A DNA stretch of 64,000 nt, taken from positions 496,001 through 560,000 of the forward strand of contig NZ_QFZK01000001.1 in assembly GCF_003415675.1 (NCBI RefSeq), in the 5' to 3' direction. Under the pieces are notes generated by a model. That model saw nothing but the letters and a program-made list of their open reading frames with translations, searched no databases and had not been told where the DNA came from. Of this stretch, positions 25,912-34,547 are shown piece after piece; the first letter of the stretch is position 1; the number at the start of each line of letters is the position of its first letter. The translations under genes and the position numbers were made by a program. The stretch is from Rhodoferax lacus. Its GTDB lineage: Bacteria > Pseudomonadota > Gammaproteobacteria > Burkholderiales > Burkholderiaceae_C.

Positions 25912-26835
25912 TCAGGACTTGGGTTCTTGCGGCGCAGCGTCGCCGGTGTAGTGGTAATAAATGGCCAGCGGCACGATGATCAGACCGATCATGGCCACCG
26001 CCAGGGCACTGGCCCGCGGCCAGTTGTTGCTGGCAAACATCTCGTCCCACACCACGCGGCCAATCATGATGTTTTCCGGACCACCCAACAGCGAGGGAAT
26101 CACGAACTCGCCTACGCAGGGAATGAACACCAGCATGAAGCCCGCAATAATGCCGGCCTTGGACAGCGGCACCGTCACCAGCCAAAAGGCCTTGAACGGG
26201 CTGGCACCCAGGTCATAGGCGGCCTCCAGCAGGCGGAAGTCCATCTTCACCAGGTTGGCATACAGCGGCAGCACCATGAAGGGCAGGTACACATAGGTCA
26301 TGCCCACCAGCATGGAGACATTGGTGTAGAGCATCTGCAGCGGTTCGCTGGTGAGTCCCAACGCCATCAGGATCTGGTTGACCACGCCCTGGTCAGCCAG
26401 GATGCCCTTCCAGGCATAGACGCGCAGCAAAAACGAGGTCCAGAACGGCAGCATCACCATCATCAGCAGCGCCGGGCGCACGCTGGGTGCCGAGCGGGCG
26501 ATGAAGTAGGCGAACGGGTAGCCTAAGAAGAGGCACAGAAAGGCAGTGCACAGCGCATACCAGATGGAGCGCAGATAGGCCTCCACATACAGCGTCTGGA
26601 ACAAGGCCCCGCCGTCTTCATTACGAAAGATGGAGGTGTAGTTTTCGTACTTGAGCTTGAGGATACCGGTCTCGTGGTCCCAGATCGGCTTGAAGGGATG
26701 GATGTCGCCGCCCATGTCCACAAAGCTGATGTAGAGCAGGATGAAAAACGGCAGCAGAAAAAACAGCAGCAGCCAGCCAAAGGGCATGCCAATCACAAAG
26801 CCGCGCCCGGGTACCCATTTGAAGAGGGATTGCAT
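25912..26835 (-). CDS. potH: Putrescine ABC transporter permease PotH
   Basis: A 307-residue permease, starting MQSLFKWVPGRGFVIGMPFG at ATG 26835 with a GGAGGCAC ribosome site. The reading frame is open for 15 further codons, but these would overlap potG. About six membrane helices are visible, such as WLLLFFLLPFFILLYISFVD and LIIVPLAIYYHY. The EAA motif is LLEAAYDLGASPFKAFWLVT. It follows potG by 8 bases. Confidence 0.93.
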   Translation of the reverse strand: MQSLFKWVPGRGFVIGMPFGWLLLFFLLPFFILLYISFVDMGGDIHPFKPIWDHETGILKLKYENYTSIFRNEDGGALFQTLYVEAYLRSIWYALCTAFLCLFLGYPFAYFIARSAPSVRPALLMMVMLPFWTSFLLRVYAWKGILADQGVVNQILMALGLTSEPLQMLYTNVSMLVGMTYVYLPFMVLPLYANLVKMDFRLLEAAYDLGASPFKAFWLVTVPLSKAGIIAGFMLVFIPCVGEFVIPSLLGGPENIMIGRVVWDEMFASNNWPRASALAVAMIGLIIVPLAIYYHYTGDAAPQEPKS

Positions 26836-26843
26836 AGTGCCTC

Positions 26844-27944
26844 CTAGGAACGCAGCACCACCGCAGAGCGGGTGCCCCACCAGAAGAACACATCGTCCTC
26901 CCAGGTGATGTTGCTCACGTCCTGGCGCGAGGTGTTGGCCTCGGTGATCTTCATGCGGCTGCCATCGCTGGCAATCACGATGTAGGTGTTGTAGGAGCCA
27001 AAGTAGGCAATTTCCTTGACGCGGCCGGTGAACAAATTCACGTCCACATTCGGGCGGTTCTTGCTGATCTCGATCTTTTCCGGGCGGATGGCCACGGCCA
27101 CCGGCATGTTGAGCGCGCCGCTCACCCCATGGCCCACTGCGATCACGCCGAGCTTGGTGGTGATGGCACAGTGGTCTGGCTGGTCCACCGTAAGCGTGCC
27201 TTCCAGCAAATTCACGTTGCCAATGAAATCCGCCACGAAGCGGTTGGCCGGGTATTCGTACACCTCTTCGGGTGAGCCTACCTGCAGCACACGGCCCTTG
27301 CTCATCACGGCGATGCGCCCTGCCATGGTCATCGCCTCTTCCTGGTCATGGGTCACCATGACGCAGGTCACGCCCACTTTCTCAATGATGTTGACCAACT
27401 CAAACTGGGTTTGCTCACGCAGCTTCTTGTCCAGTGCGCCCAGGGGCTCGTCAAGCAGCAGCAGCTTGGGCCGCTTGGCCAGGCTGCGGGCCAGCGCCAC
27501 GCGCTGCTGTTGGCCGCCGGAGAGCTGGTGGGGCTTGCGCTTGGCAAAGGCACCGAGTTGCACCAGATCCAGCATTTCGCCCACGCGCTGCTTGATCTCG
27601 TCGCGGGGCAGGCCTTCGCGCTTGAGGCCAAAGGCAATGTTCTCCCAGATGTCCAGGTGCGGAAACAGCGCATAGGACTGGAACATCATGTTCATGGGGC
27701 GGTCGTAGGGGGCGAACTTGGCCACATCCTGTCCGCCCAGCAAAATCTTGCCCGAGGTGGGAGACTCAAACCCGGCCAGCATGCGCAGCAAGGTGGACTT
27801 GCCGCAGCCCGAACTGCCCAGCAAGGCGAATATCTCGCCCTTGCGAACGGACAGCGAGACTTCATCAACGGCCACCGCCTCGTCAAAGCGCTTCACCAGC
27901 TTTTGCGTTACGAGGTAGTCATTGGTGCTACTGGGTTCTGACAT
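26844..27944 (-). CDS. potG: Putrescine ABC transporter ATP-binding protein PotG
   Basis: A 366-residue ATPase driving polyamine import. Walker A is [16 protein letters not shown], the signature is QLSGGQQQRVALARSL, Walker B is KLLLLDEPLGALD, with the switch histidine in CVMVTHDQEEAM. A C-terminal TOBE regulatory domain (FTGRVKEIAYFGSYNTYIV) covers the last 80 residues. It is preceded by a terminator after potF, so potGHI probably receives partial read-through. Confidence 0.94.
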   Translation of the reverse strand: MSEPSSTNDYLVTQKLVKRFDEAVAVDEVSLSVRKGEIFALLGSSGCGKSTLLRMLAGFESPTSGKILLGGQDVAKFAPYDRPMNMMFQSYALFPHLDIWENIAFGLKREGLPRDEIKQRVGEMLDLVQLGAFAKRKPHQLSGGQQQRVALARSLAKRPKLLLLDEPLGALDKKLREQTQFELVNIIEKVGVTCVMVTHDQEEAMTMAGRIAVMSKGRVLQVGSPEEVYEYPANRFVADFIGNVNLLEGTLTVDQPDHCAITTKLGVIAVGHGVSGALNMPVAVAIRPEKIEISKNRPNVDVNLFTGRVKEIAYFGSYNTYIVIASDGSRMKITEANTSRQDVSNITWEDDVFFWWGTRSAVVLRS

Positions 27945-27977
27945 GCGATGCTCCGTTCTCGGGATTCGGGGACCAAC

Positions 27978-28013
27978 AAAAAGGGCTGTTCATACACAGC
28001 GTACAAACAGCCC
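27978..28013 (-). terminator. Terminator/attenuator between potF and potG
   Basis: On the minus strand GGGCTGTT and AACAGCCC form an 8-bp stem with a loop of 15 bases (itself partly self-complementary), followed by TTTTTG. It begins 21 bases after the potF stop. Such a site lets the binding protein be made in excess over the membrane complex. Confidence 0.78.
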
Positions 28014-28033
28014 CCTGCTACTAGCCAGGCAAG

Positions 28034-29191
28034 TTACTTGCCCTTCTTGAAGGCAGTGTAGGCGTTGGCCATGCTTTCGCGGCCTTCGTTGGTGAACTTG
28101 CCAGGTGCCACCATTTTCTTGGCGTACTCGGAGTCCACAAAGATGGTCTTGTTGCCAGCGACTTCAGGCTTCATCTTTTCCAGTGCGGCCTTGTTGCCGG
28201 TGGAGTAGCTCATCTCATCGGCCATCTTGGCACCGTTTTCGGCACGCAGATAGAAGTCGATGAAAGCATGGGCATTGAGCGGGTGCTTGGCATCCTTGGT
28301 GATGGCCATCGAGTCATAGAAGATCAGGCCGCCAGTGGTTGGCAGCAGTGCTTCGATGACATCTTTGGAACCATTTTCCTTGGCGCGACCGGCCGCAATG
28401 TTCACATCGCCCGACCAACCCAGGGCCACGCAGGCCTTGCCGCCGGCAATGTCGTCAATCATGGTGGAGCTGAAGATGCGTACGTCCTTGCGCACCTTGG
28501 CCAGCATGGCGCCAGCTTCCTTGTGGTCTGCGGGATCGTTGGAGTAGGCATCCTTGCCGATGTAATGCAGCGCGGGCGGGAACACTTCGGTGGGCGAATC
28601 CAGATAGGCAATGCCGCAGGACTTGAGCTTGGAGGTGTACTCGGGCTTGAACACCAGGTCCCAGGCGTTCTCGGGCATGGGCAGCTTGCCCAGTGCCTTT
28701 TCAACCTTGGTGCGGTTGATGCCCACGGTGGTGAAACCCCAGGCCCACGGCACCAGGTGCTTGTTTTCAGGATCGGCCTTTTGAAGGCCCATCATGATGG
28801 CGGGGTCCAGATTGACGTAGTTCTTGAGCTTGTCTTTTTGCAGCGGCTGGAAGAAGCCGGCTTCGGTCTGTGCAGGGCTAAACGACGTGCCGGGCACCAC
28901 GATGTCATATCCGGTGTTGCCTGCCACCAGCTTGGCGTTGAGGGCTTCGTTGGTCTCGAAGGTGTCGTAGTTGACCTTGATGCCGGTCTCGGCTTCAAAG
29001 GCGGCAATCATGCCTTCGGGAACATAGTCGGGCCAGTTGTAGATGTTGAGGACTTTTTCCTCGGCATTCACAGGAGCCGCCGGGGCGCTGGCCACGGGTG
29101 CAGCAGCTGGTGCTGCGGGAGCCTCTTCTTTTTTACCGCAGGCCGCCAGCATCAGGGCAGCCATCACACTGGACCAAAGGACTTTATTCAT
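28034..29191 (-). CDS. potF: Putrescine-binding periplasmic protein (lipoprotein) PotF
   Basis: A 385-residue solute-binding protein. The N-terminus MNKVLWSSVMAALMLAACGK is a lipoprotein signal with lipobox LAAC, followed by an Ala/Pro-rich linker. The mature part begins KVLNIYNWPDYVPEGM, the standard PotD/PotF opening. The region VPGTSFSPAQTEAGFFQPLQ and CVALGWSGDVNIAAGRAKEN are also typical. ATG 29191 is chosen because the open frame before it encodes no signal. It is cotranscribed with potGHI but separated by a terminator. Confidence 0.93.
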   Translation of the reverse strand: MNKVLWSSVMAALMLAACGKKEEAPAAPAAAPVASAPAAPVNAEEKVLNIYNWPDYVPEGMIAAFEAETGIKVNYDTFETNEALNAKLVAGNTGYDIVVPGTSFSPAQTEAGFFQPLQKDKLKNYVNLDPAIMMGLQKADPENKHLVPWAWGFTTVGINRTKVEKALGKLPMPENAWDLVFKPEYTSKLKSCGIAYLDSPTEVFPPALHYIGKDAYSNDPADHKEAGAMLAKVRKDVRIFSSTMIDDIAGGKACVALGWSGDVNIAAGRAKENGSKDVIEALLPTTGGLIFYDSMAITKDAKHPLNAHAFIDFYLRAENGAKMADEMSYSTGNKAALEKMKPEVAGNKTIFVDSEYAKKMVAPGKFTNEGRESMANAYTAFKKGK

Positions 29192-29267
29192 TGCAAGTTT
29201 TCTCCATAGGTTTCGGAAGGGATGGCCACCGGGCGGGAGGCCCGTGTTAAGTGCCACCACAAAATTA

Positions 29268-30725
29268 TTACAGGTTTGCCGACCACAACCCTCTTTGTTT
29301 CAAATCGGCGGCAGTCAGGTCCAAGCACCGCAAGATCAATGCCATCATTTCGTCAATCTGGGCATGGGTCATGATCAGCGGTGGTGCAATGATCATGCGG
29401 TCGCCCACAGCACGCATGATCAGCCCGTTGCCAAAACAGTGGCCCCGGCAGATCATGCCTACACCCAGGCTGGAGTCAAAGCACTCACCGGTGGCCTTGT
29501 CCTTTACCAGCACCAGGCCCGCCGCAAAGCCGCAGGTTTCAGCCAGTCCCACCAGGGGATGGTTGTTGAGTTCGGCAAAGCGTTTGGCAAGATAAGGGCC
29601 AATGTCGTCCTTCACCCGGCCCACCAGGTTCTCGCGCTCCATCAGTTCCAGATTGGCCAGCGCCACCGCACAGGCCACCGGATGGCCGCTGTAGGTGTAG
29701 CCGTGGTTGAACTCGCCACCTTTTTCGATCAGCACATCGGCCACGCGGTTGCCCACCATCACACCGCCCAGGGGCACATAGCCGCTGGTCACGCCCTTGG
29801 CAAAGGTCACCAGGTCGGGCTTGTAGCCAAACTTTTCATAGGCAAACCAGTGGCCCAGGCGGCCAAAGGCGCAGATGACCTCGTCGCTGATGAGCAGGAT
29901 GCCGTACTTGTCCACAATGCGCTGAATCTCGGGCCAGTAGGTGGATGGCGGAATGATCACGCCGCCTGCACCCTGCACCGGCTCGCCGATAAAGGCGGCC
30001 ACCTTGTCGGCACCCAGCTCCAGAATTTTGGTCTCCAGCCAGCCTGCGGCGCGGATACCAAAATCGGCCTCGCTCTCGCCCGGCAGGCCGTTCTCGAAAA
30101 AGTAAGGCTGCTCAATGTGCGTGATGTTGGGGATCGGCAAGTCGCCCTGCGCATGCATGCCGCTCATGCCGCCCAGGGAAGCACCCGCCATGGTACTGCC
30201 GTGGTAGCCGTTGATACGGCCAATAATCGTCTTGCGCTGGGGCTGACCCAGCAGGTCCCAGTAGCGGCGCACCATGCGCACATTGGTGTCATTGCTCTCG
30301 CTGCCGCTGCTGGAATAGAACACGTGGTTGAAGCTGCGGTCCCCCACGCTGGGTGCCAGCGACGCGAGCTTGGCGGCCAGTTTGGCGGCGGGGATGTTGG
30401 TGGTCTGGAAGAAGCTGTTGTAGTAGGGCAGCGTCATCATCTGTTGGTAGGCGGCGTCGGCTATTTCCTTGCGGCCGTAACCAGCGTTCACGCACCACAG
30501 GCCGCTCATGCCATCGAGAATTTTCTTGCCTTCGGAGTCCCACACGTAAATGCCGTCGGCATGCGTCATGACACGCGCGCCGCGCGTGGCCAGATCTGCA
30601 TGGTCGGTGAAAGAATGGATGTAGTGCGCGCTGTCCATGGCCTGCACCGTCTTGGTGTCCATGGCCGGCGCCTTGGCCAAGATGGCGGGCGGTGCAATCA
30701 CGGGAGCAAACGAGTTGGAGTTCAT
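29268..30725 (-). CDS. spuC: Putrescine-pyruvate aminotransferase (SpuC-like)
   Basis: A 485-residue class III PLP aminotransferase. It carries DGMSGLWCVNAGYGRKEIAD and YYNSFFQTTN, which are hallmarks of the SpuC/omega-amino acid:pyruvate group, plus ISDEVICAFGRLGHWFAYEK and the PLP lysine in VTFAKGVTSGYVPLGG. SpuC of Pseudomonas converts putrescine and pyruvate to 4-aminobutyraldehyde and alanine. It sits between puuA and potF, giving the cell a second, non-glutamylated entry into putrescine breakdown. Exact amine preference is inferred. Confidence 0.85.
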   Translation of the reverse strand: MNSNSFAPVIAPPAILAKAPAMDTKTVQAMDSAHYIHSFTDHADLATRGARVMTHADGIYVWDSEGKKILDGMSGLWCVNAGYGRKEIADAAYQQMMTLPYYNSFFQTTNIPAAKLAAKLASLAPSVGDRSFNHVFYSSSGSESNDTNVRMVRRYWDLLGQPQRKTIIGRINGYHGSTMAGASLGGMSGMHAQGDLPIPNITHIEQPYFFENGLPGESEADFGIRAAGWLETKILELGADKVAAFIGEPVQGAGGVIIPPSTYWPEIQRIVDKYGILLISDEVICAFGRLGHWFAYEKFGYKPDLVTFAKGVTSGYVPLGGVMVGNRVADVLIEKGGEFNHGYTYSGHPVACAVALANLELMERENLVGRVKDDIGPYLAKRFAELNNHPLVGLAETCGFAAGLVLVKDKATGECFDSSLGVGMICRGHCFGNGLIMRAVGDRMIIAPPLIMTHAQIDEMMALILRCLDLTAADLKQRGLWSANL

Positions 30726-30781
30726 AGCATTCCTGTCGAAATCTGAATCAAAAGGGAGGGTTAAAAACAGGGCTGTTGTGC

Positions 30782-32149
30782 TTACACGTGGAGCAGCAAG
30801 TGCTCGCGCTCCCAGGGCGAAATCACCTTCATGAATTCATCGAATTCAAGTTCCTTGATCTCGGTGTAAACCGTCACAAACTCCTTGCCCAGGATCTCGT
30901 GCAGGTCAGTCTCTTTGCGCAGCCAATCCAGCGCCTCGCCCAGACTGCGCGGCAGCGAATAGGCCGACAGATAAGCGTCGCCACGCATCTCGGGCTTGGG
31001 TTTGATCTTGTTCTTGATACCCAAATAGCCGCAGGCCAACGTCATGGCCATGGCCACATACGGGTTGGCGTCGGCACCAATGACGCGGTTTTCCACACGG
31101 CGTGCGGCCGGACTGGAAATGGGCGAGCGGATGCCCACGGTGCGGTTGTCATAGCCCCATTCGATGTTGATGGGCGCAGCGGTATTGCGCGACAGACGGC
31201 GGTAGCTGTTCACATACGGTGCCACCAGCACCATGGCCGCCGGAATGTAGCGCTGCAGACCACCGATGTAGTGCATGAACATCTCGCTGGGTGTTCCATC
31301 CGGGTTGCTGAACACGTTTTTGCCGCTGGCCACGTCCAGCAGACTCTGGTGCACATGCATGGCGCTGCCGGGCTCGCCGGCAATCGGCTTGGCCATGAAG
31401 GTGGCGTACATATCGTGGCGAAGGGCCGCTTCACGCACCGTGCGCTTGAAGAAGAACACCTCATCGGCCAGGCCCAGCGGCTGGGCGTGGAAGAAGTTGA
31501 TCTCCATCTGGCCGGCACCCACCTCGTGGATCAGCGTGTCCACGTTGAGCTCCATCTTGTCGCTGTAGTCGTAGATTTCTTCAAACAGCGGGTCGAACTC
31601 GTTCACAGCGTCAATGCTGTAGGCCTGGCGCGAAGTCTCGGCGCGGCCGCTGCGGCCAATGGGCGGCTTGAGCAAGGTGTTGGGATCGGTGTTGCGGGCG
31701 GTGAGGTAGAACTCCAGCTCGGGCGCCACGATGGGCTGCAGGCCCTCGGCGGCAAACAGGTCGCACACGCGGCGCAACACGCTGCGCGGTGCAAACGGCA
31801 CCAGGTTGCCAGCGTGGTCAAAGCAGTCGTGGATCACCTGCGCGGTGGGGTCGGCCGCCCAGGGCACGATGCGCACGGTGCTGGGGTCGGGGCGCAGCTG
31901 CATGTCCTTGTCGGTGGGGTCGATCACGTCGTAGTAGGGGCCGCTCTCGGGGAATTCACCGGTCACGCCCATGGCCACGATGGCCTGGGGCAGGCGCATG
32001 CCGCGGTCTTCGGTGAACTTGGCGCGGGGCAAAATCTTGCCGCGGGCCACCCCGGTCAAGTCGGGCACCAGACATTCCACCTCGGTTACGCGGCGCTCGT
32101 TGAGCCACTGCTCCAGGTCATTGAAATTCATGTTCTTGGTTTCACTCAT
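30782..32149 (-). CDS. puuA: Gamma-glutamylputrescine synthetase (PuuA/SpuI type)
   Basis: A 455-residue glutamine-synthetase-family ligase that joins glutamate to putrescine with ATP. Conserved segments are VECLVPDLTGVARGKILPRA, APELEFYLT, EVGAGQMEINFFHAQPL, GSAMHVHQSLLD and NRVIGADANPYVAMAMTLA. This pattern is of the PuuA/SpuI group rather than the GlnA group. It lies 39 bases after puuD and 56 bases before spuC. It is the first committed enzyme of the glutamylated putrescine pathway here. Confidence 0.9.
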   Translation of the reverse strand: MSETKNMNFNDLEQWLNERRVTEVECLVPDLTGVARGKILPRAKFTEDRGMRLPQAIVAMGVTGEFPESGPYYDVIDPTDKDMQLRPDPSTVRIVPWAADPTAQVIHDCFDHAGNLVPFAPRSVLRRVCDLFAAEGLQPIVAPELEFYLTARNTDPNTLLKPPIGRSGRAETSRQAYSIDAVNEFDPLFEEIYDYSDKMELNVDTLIHEVGAGQMEINFFHAQPLGLADEVFFFKRTVREAALRHDMYATFMAKPIAGEPGSAMHVHQSLLDVASGKNVFSNPDGTPSEMFMHYIGGLQRYIPAAMVLVAPYVNSYRRLSRNTAAPINIEWGYDNRTVGIRSPISSPAARRVENRVIGADANPYVAMAMTLACGYLGIKNKIKPKPEMRGDAYLSAYSLPRSLGEALDWLRKETDLHEILGKEFVTVYTEIKELEFDEFMKVISPWEREHLLLHV

Positions 32150-32188
32150 TGCTCTCTCCTTGCTGCGTGGCAGCGTACAAAACTTGTT

Positions 32189-32962
32189 TTAACGGCCCAG
32201 GCGCTTCACTTGTCGCGCACGGCAGGCTTCGCCAAATGCATGAAACAGGGCAACAGACAGCGGGTTCTGTGCAACCTTCCATTCCGGGTGCCATTGCACC
32301 GCATAGGCGAAGGCTTGTGCACCTTCCACTTCAAAGGCTTCCACCAGGCCATCAGGCGCATGGCCCAGTGCACGCAATCCCTGTGCCAAGCGGCCAACAC
32401 CCTGACCGTGCACGGAATTCACCATCGCGTGGTCGGCTCCGGCCCAACGGGCAAAAACGCAATCCTGCTCGAAGCGCACTGTGTGGCTGGGGCCGTACTG
32501 TTCTTCGTAGCTGCCGTCTGGAGACTGCCTGTGGTCGCTATGCCCTGGCAGCTCATGTACTTTTTGATGCAGCGTGCCGCCCAGGGCCACATTGATTTCC
32601 TGGAAGCCGCGGCATATGCCCAGCAGTGGCACGCCTTGGGCCACGCAGGCCTGCACCAGGCCCAGGGTCAGGTCATCGCGTGCTTCATCAAGCATGAGGG
32701 TCGGGTCAGCCAAGTCGGCACCAAAACGAGTGGGGTGCACATTGGAGGGGGAGCCCGTCAGCATCACGCCATCCACCAGTGCCAGTAGCTCGTCGATCTG
32801 GTCGGCATCAACCAGAGGAAACAGCACCGGTTGCGCATGCGCATCGGCTTTGACGGCCCGGGCGTACTTGTCGCCCAGAACCAGGAAGGGCATGCTGCGC
32901 TCTCCGGTTCCCAGGAGGCGATGGTCAGCAGGTAGCCATACCAATATCGGTGGCTTTTTCAT
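32189..32962 (-). CDS. puuD: Gamma-glutamyl-GABA hydrolase
   Basis: A 257-residue class I glutamine-amidotransferase-like hydrolase (peptidase C26) that releases GABA and glutamate from gamma-glutamyl-GABA. The nucleophile is in LLGICRGFQEINVALGG and the catalytic histidine in AVQWHPEWK. VMLTGSPSNVHPTRFG is also typical of PuuD. The frame is open for 56 codons upstream, but ATG 32962 has a GGAGACAT ribosome site and begins MKKPPILVWLPADHRL. It is the first gene of a puuD-puuA-spuC-pot unit, divergent from the MocR regulator. Confidence 0.91.
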   Translation of the reverse strand: MKKPPILVWLPADHRLLGTGERSMPFLVLGDKYARAVKADAHAQPVLFPLVDADQIDELLALVDGVMLTGSPSNVHPTRFGADLADPTLMLDEARDDLTLGLVQACVAQGVPLLGICRGFQEINVALGGTLHQKVHELPGHSDHRQSPDGSYEEQYGPSHTVRFEQDCVFARWAGADHAMVNSVHGQGVGRLAQGLRALGHAPDGLVEAFEVEGAQAFAYAVQWHPEWKVAQNPLSVALFHAFGEACRARQVKRLGR

Positions 32963-33016
32963 ACATGTCTCCGTGTTGTGGCTCTGATTGTGTTGCAGAA
33001 TTGGCCGCATTCCGGA

Positions 33017-33049
33017 GCCATTTGAGGTGGCCCCATGGTGCCAGTTGAG
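33017..33049. promoter_or_regulatory. Candidate MocR operator: direct repeat in the puuD/mocR divergent promoter
   Basis: GCCATTTGAG (33017-33026) and GCCAGTTGAG (33040-33049) are direct repeats with one mismatch, 23 bases apart. They lie in the 112-base region between the divergent puuD and regulator starts. MocR-type regulators such as GabR and PdxR bind direct repeats about two or three turns apart, so these are the best operator candidates. Confidence 0.45.
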
Positions 33050-33074
33050 AATGGCCACGCTACACAGGAACCGC

Positions 33075-34547
33075 ATGCTGTCCGAATTGCTACTTACCGA
33101 AATGGGGCGCCTGAGCCAACAGGACAACATGCCGCTTCACCGGCAACTCTACGAAGCCATGCGCCGCGCCATCCTGGACGGCAAGCTGTGCGCCGGTGAC
33201 CGTCTGCCCTCCAGCCGCGAGCTCACACAAGACCTGAAGCTGTCGCGAAACACCGTGGTGGCTGCTCTGAACCAGCTGGGGGTGGAAGGCTATCTGGCCA
33301 GCCGCGTGGGCAGCGGCACCTACGTCAGCGACAACGTGCCCAAGGCCCATGTGCGGGCCGCACATGGCCGCGCGCCGGCCGGCCAGGCCCGGCTGTCCAA
33401 ACGTGGCACGGCGCTTTCCACCACCTTCTGCGCCACACAGCTGGAGGTGCAGCCCTTTACCCCGGGCCCTGCCGATTTCAGCGCCTTCCCGGTAGCCCTG
33501 TGGCAGCGCCTGCAGAACAAGCACTGGCGCATGACTTACCCCGAGATGCTGGACTACAGCTACACCGGCGGCCATGCGCCCTTGCGCCGCGCCGTGGCTG
33601 ACTACCTGCGCGTGTTTCGCAGCGTGCCACTCGACGTGGACCAGGTCATCATCACCAGCGGCACGCAGCAGTCACTGGAGCTGTGTGCGCAGTTGTTGGG
33701 GGACCATGGAGACACCGTGTGGCTGGAGGACCCGGCCTATTGGGGCGCCATCAAGGCCTTCATGGCCACCGGCCTGAAGCCGCACCCGGTGCGGGTGGAC
33801 GAGCATGGCATGGCGCCCTGCCCGGCCGATGAAAAGCACCCTCCCCGCCTGGTCTACACCACGCCCTCGCACCAGTACCCCACCGGTGCGGTGATGTCGC
33901 TACCGCGCCGCCAGCAACTGCTGGCCCTGGCGGCCAAGCACAACGCCTGGATTCTGGAGGATGACTACGACAGCGAGTTCCGCTTCAGCGGCCCGCCTCT
34001 GTCCTCCCTGGCGGGCCTGGACCAGGACCAGCGCGTGCTCTACATGGGCTCGTTTTCCAAGGTGCTGTACCCCGGCCTCAAGCTGGGTTATCTGGTGGTG
34101 CCCAAGCGCCTGGTGGACGCCTTCAAGCAGGCACACTACGACCTGAACCGCCCCGGGCAGATGCCCTTGCAGGCGGCCCTGGCCGAGTTCATCGAGCTGG
34201 GCCACTTCGCCAGCAGCCTGCGCCGCGCGCGCCACAGCTATGCCGAGCGCCGCCAGTGCCTGCTGGCCGCACTGCAACCCTGCCTGGGGCGGCATGCGCA
34301 GATCTCGGGCGCAGAGCAGGGCCTGCACCTGTGCCTGCGCCTGCCCGCTGCAGTGGACGACAAGGCCCTGGCCCTGCGCATTGGCACTTTGGGCATGACG
34401 GTGCGCGCCCTGAGTGCCTATTGCCTGGAGCGCACGGATGCCAAGGGCCTGGTGATCGGCTACGGCTACGCACCGCTGGCCGACATTGCACACTACGGGC
34501 CGTTGCTGGCCAAAGCCATCAACGCCGAACTTGCGCGACTACCCTAG
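33075..34547 (+). CDS. MocR-type regulator (GntR winged helix + aminotransferase-like domain)
   Basis: A 490-residue regulator. Residues 1-80 form a GntR winged helix (LHRQLYEAMRRAILDGKLCA, then GDRLPSSRELTQDLKLSRNT). Residues about 120-490 form a PLP-binding fold-type I aminotransferase domain with ILEDDYDSEFRFSG and the Schiff-base lysine in MGSFSKVLYPGLKLGYL. MocR proteins sense PLP-amine adducts. Its divergent place before puuD, inside the polyamine island, suggests control of this pathway, like GabR for GABA. ATG 33075 has an AGGAA site; the frame is open 29 codons upstream. Its stop overlaps the puuB stop by four bases (CTAG). Confidence 0.88.
   Translation: MLSELLLTEMGRLSQQDNMPLHRQLYEAMRRAILDGKLCAGDRLPSSRELTQDLKLSRNTVVAALNQLGVEGYLASRVGSGTYVSDNVPKAHVRAAHGRAPAGQARLSKRGTALSTTFCATQLEVQPFTPGPADFSAFPVALWQRLQNKHWRMTYPEMLDYSYTGGHAPLRRAVADYLRVFRSVPLDVDQVIITSGTQQSLELCAQLLGDHGDTVWLEDPAYWGAIKAFMATGLKPHPVRVDEHGMAPCPADEKHPPRLVYTTPSHQYPTGAVMSLPRRQQLLALAAKHNAWILEDDYDSEFRFSGPPLSSLAGLDQDQRVLYMGSFSKVLYPGLKLGYLVVPKRLVDAFKQAHYDLNRPGQMPLQAALAEFIELGHFASSLRRARHSYAERRQCLLAALQPCLGRHAQISGAEQGLHLCLRLPAAVDDKALALRIGTLGMTVRALSAYCLERTDAKGLVIGYGYAPLADIAHYGPLLAKAINAELARLP

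Noticed and set aside
30776..32788. Long plus-strand ORF (670 codons) opposite puuA and puuD
   Set aside because: Both opposite-strand genes are certain; the antisense frame has no motif.
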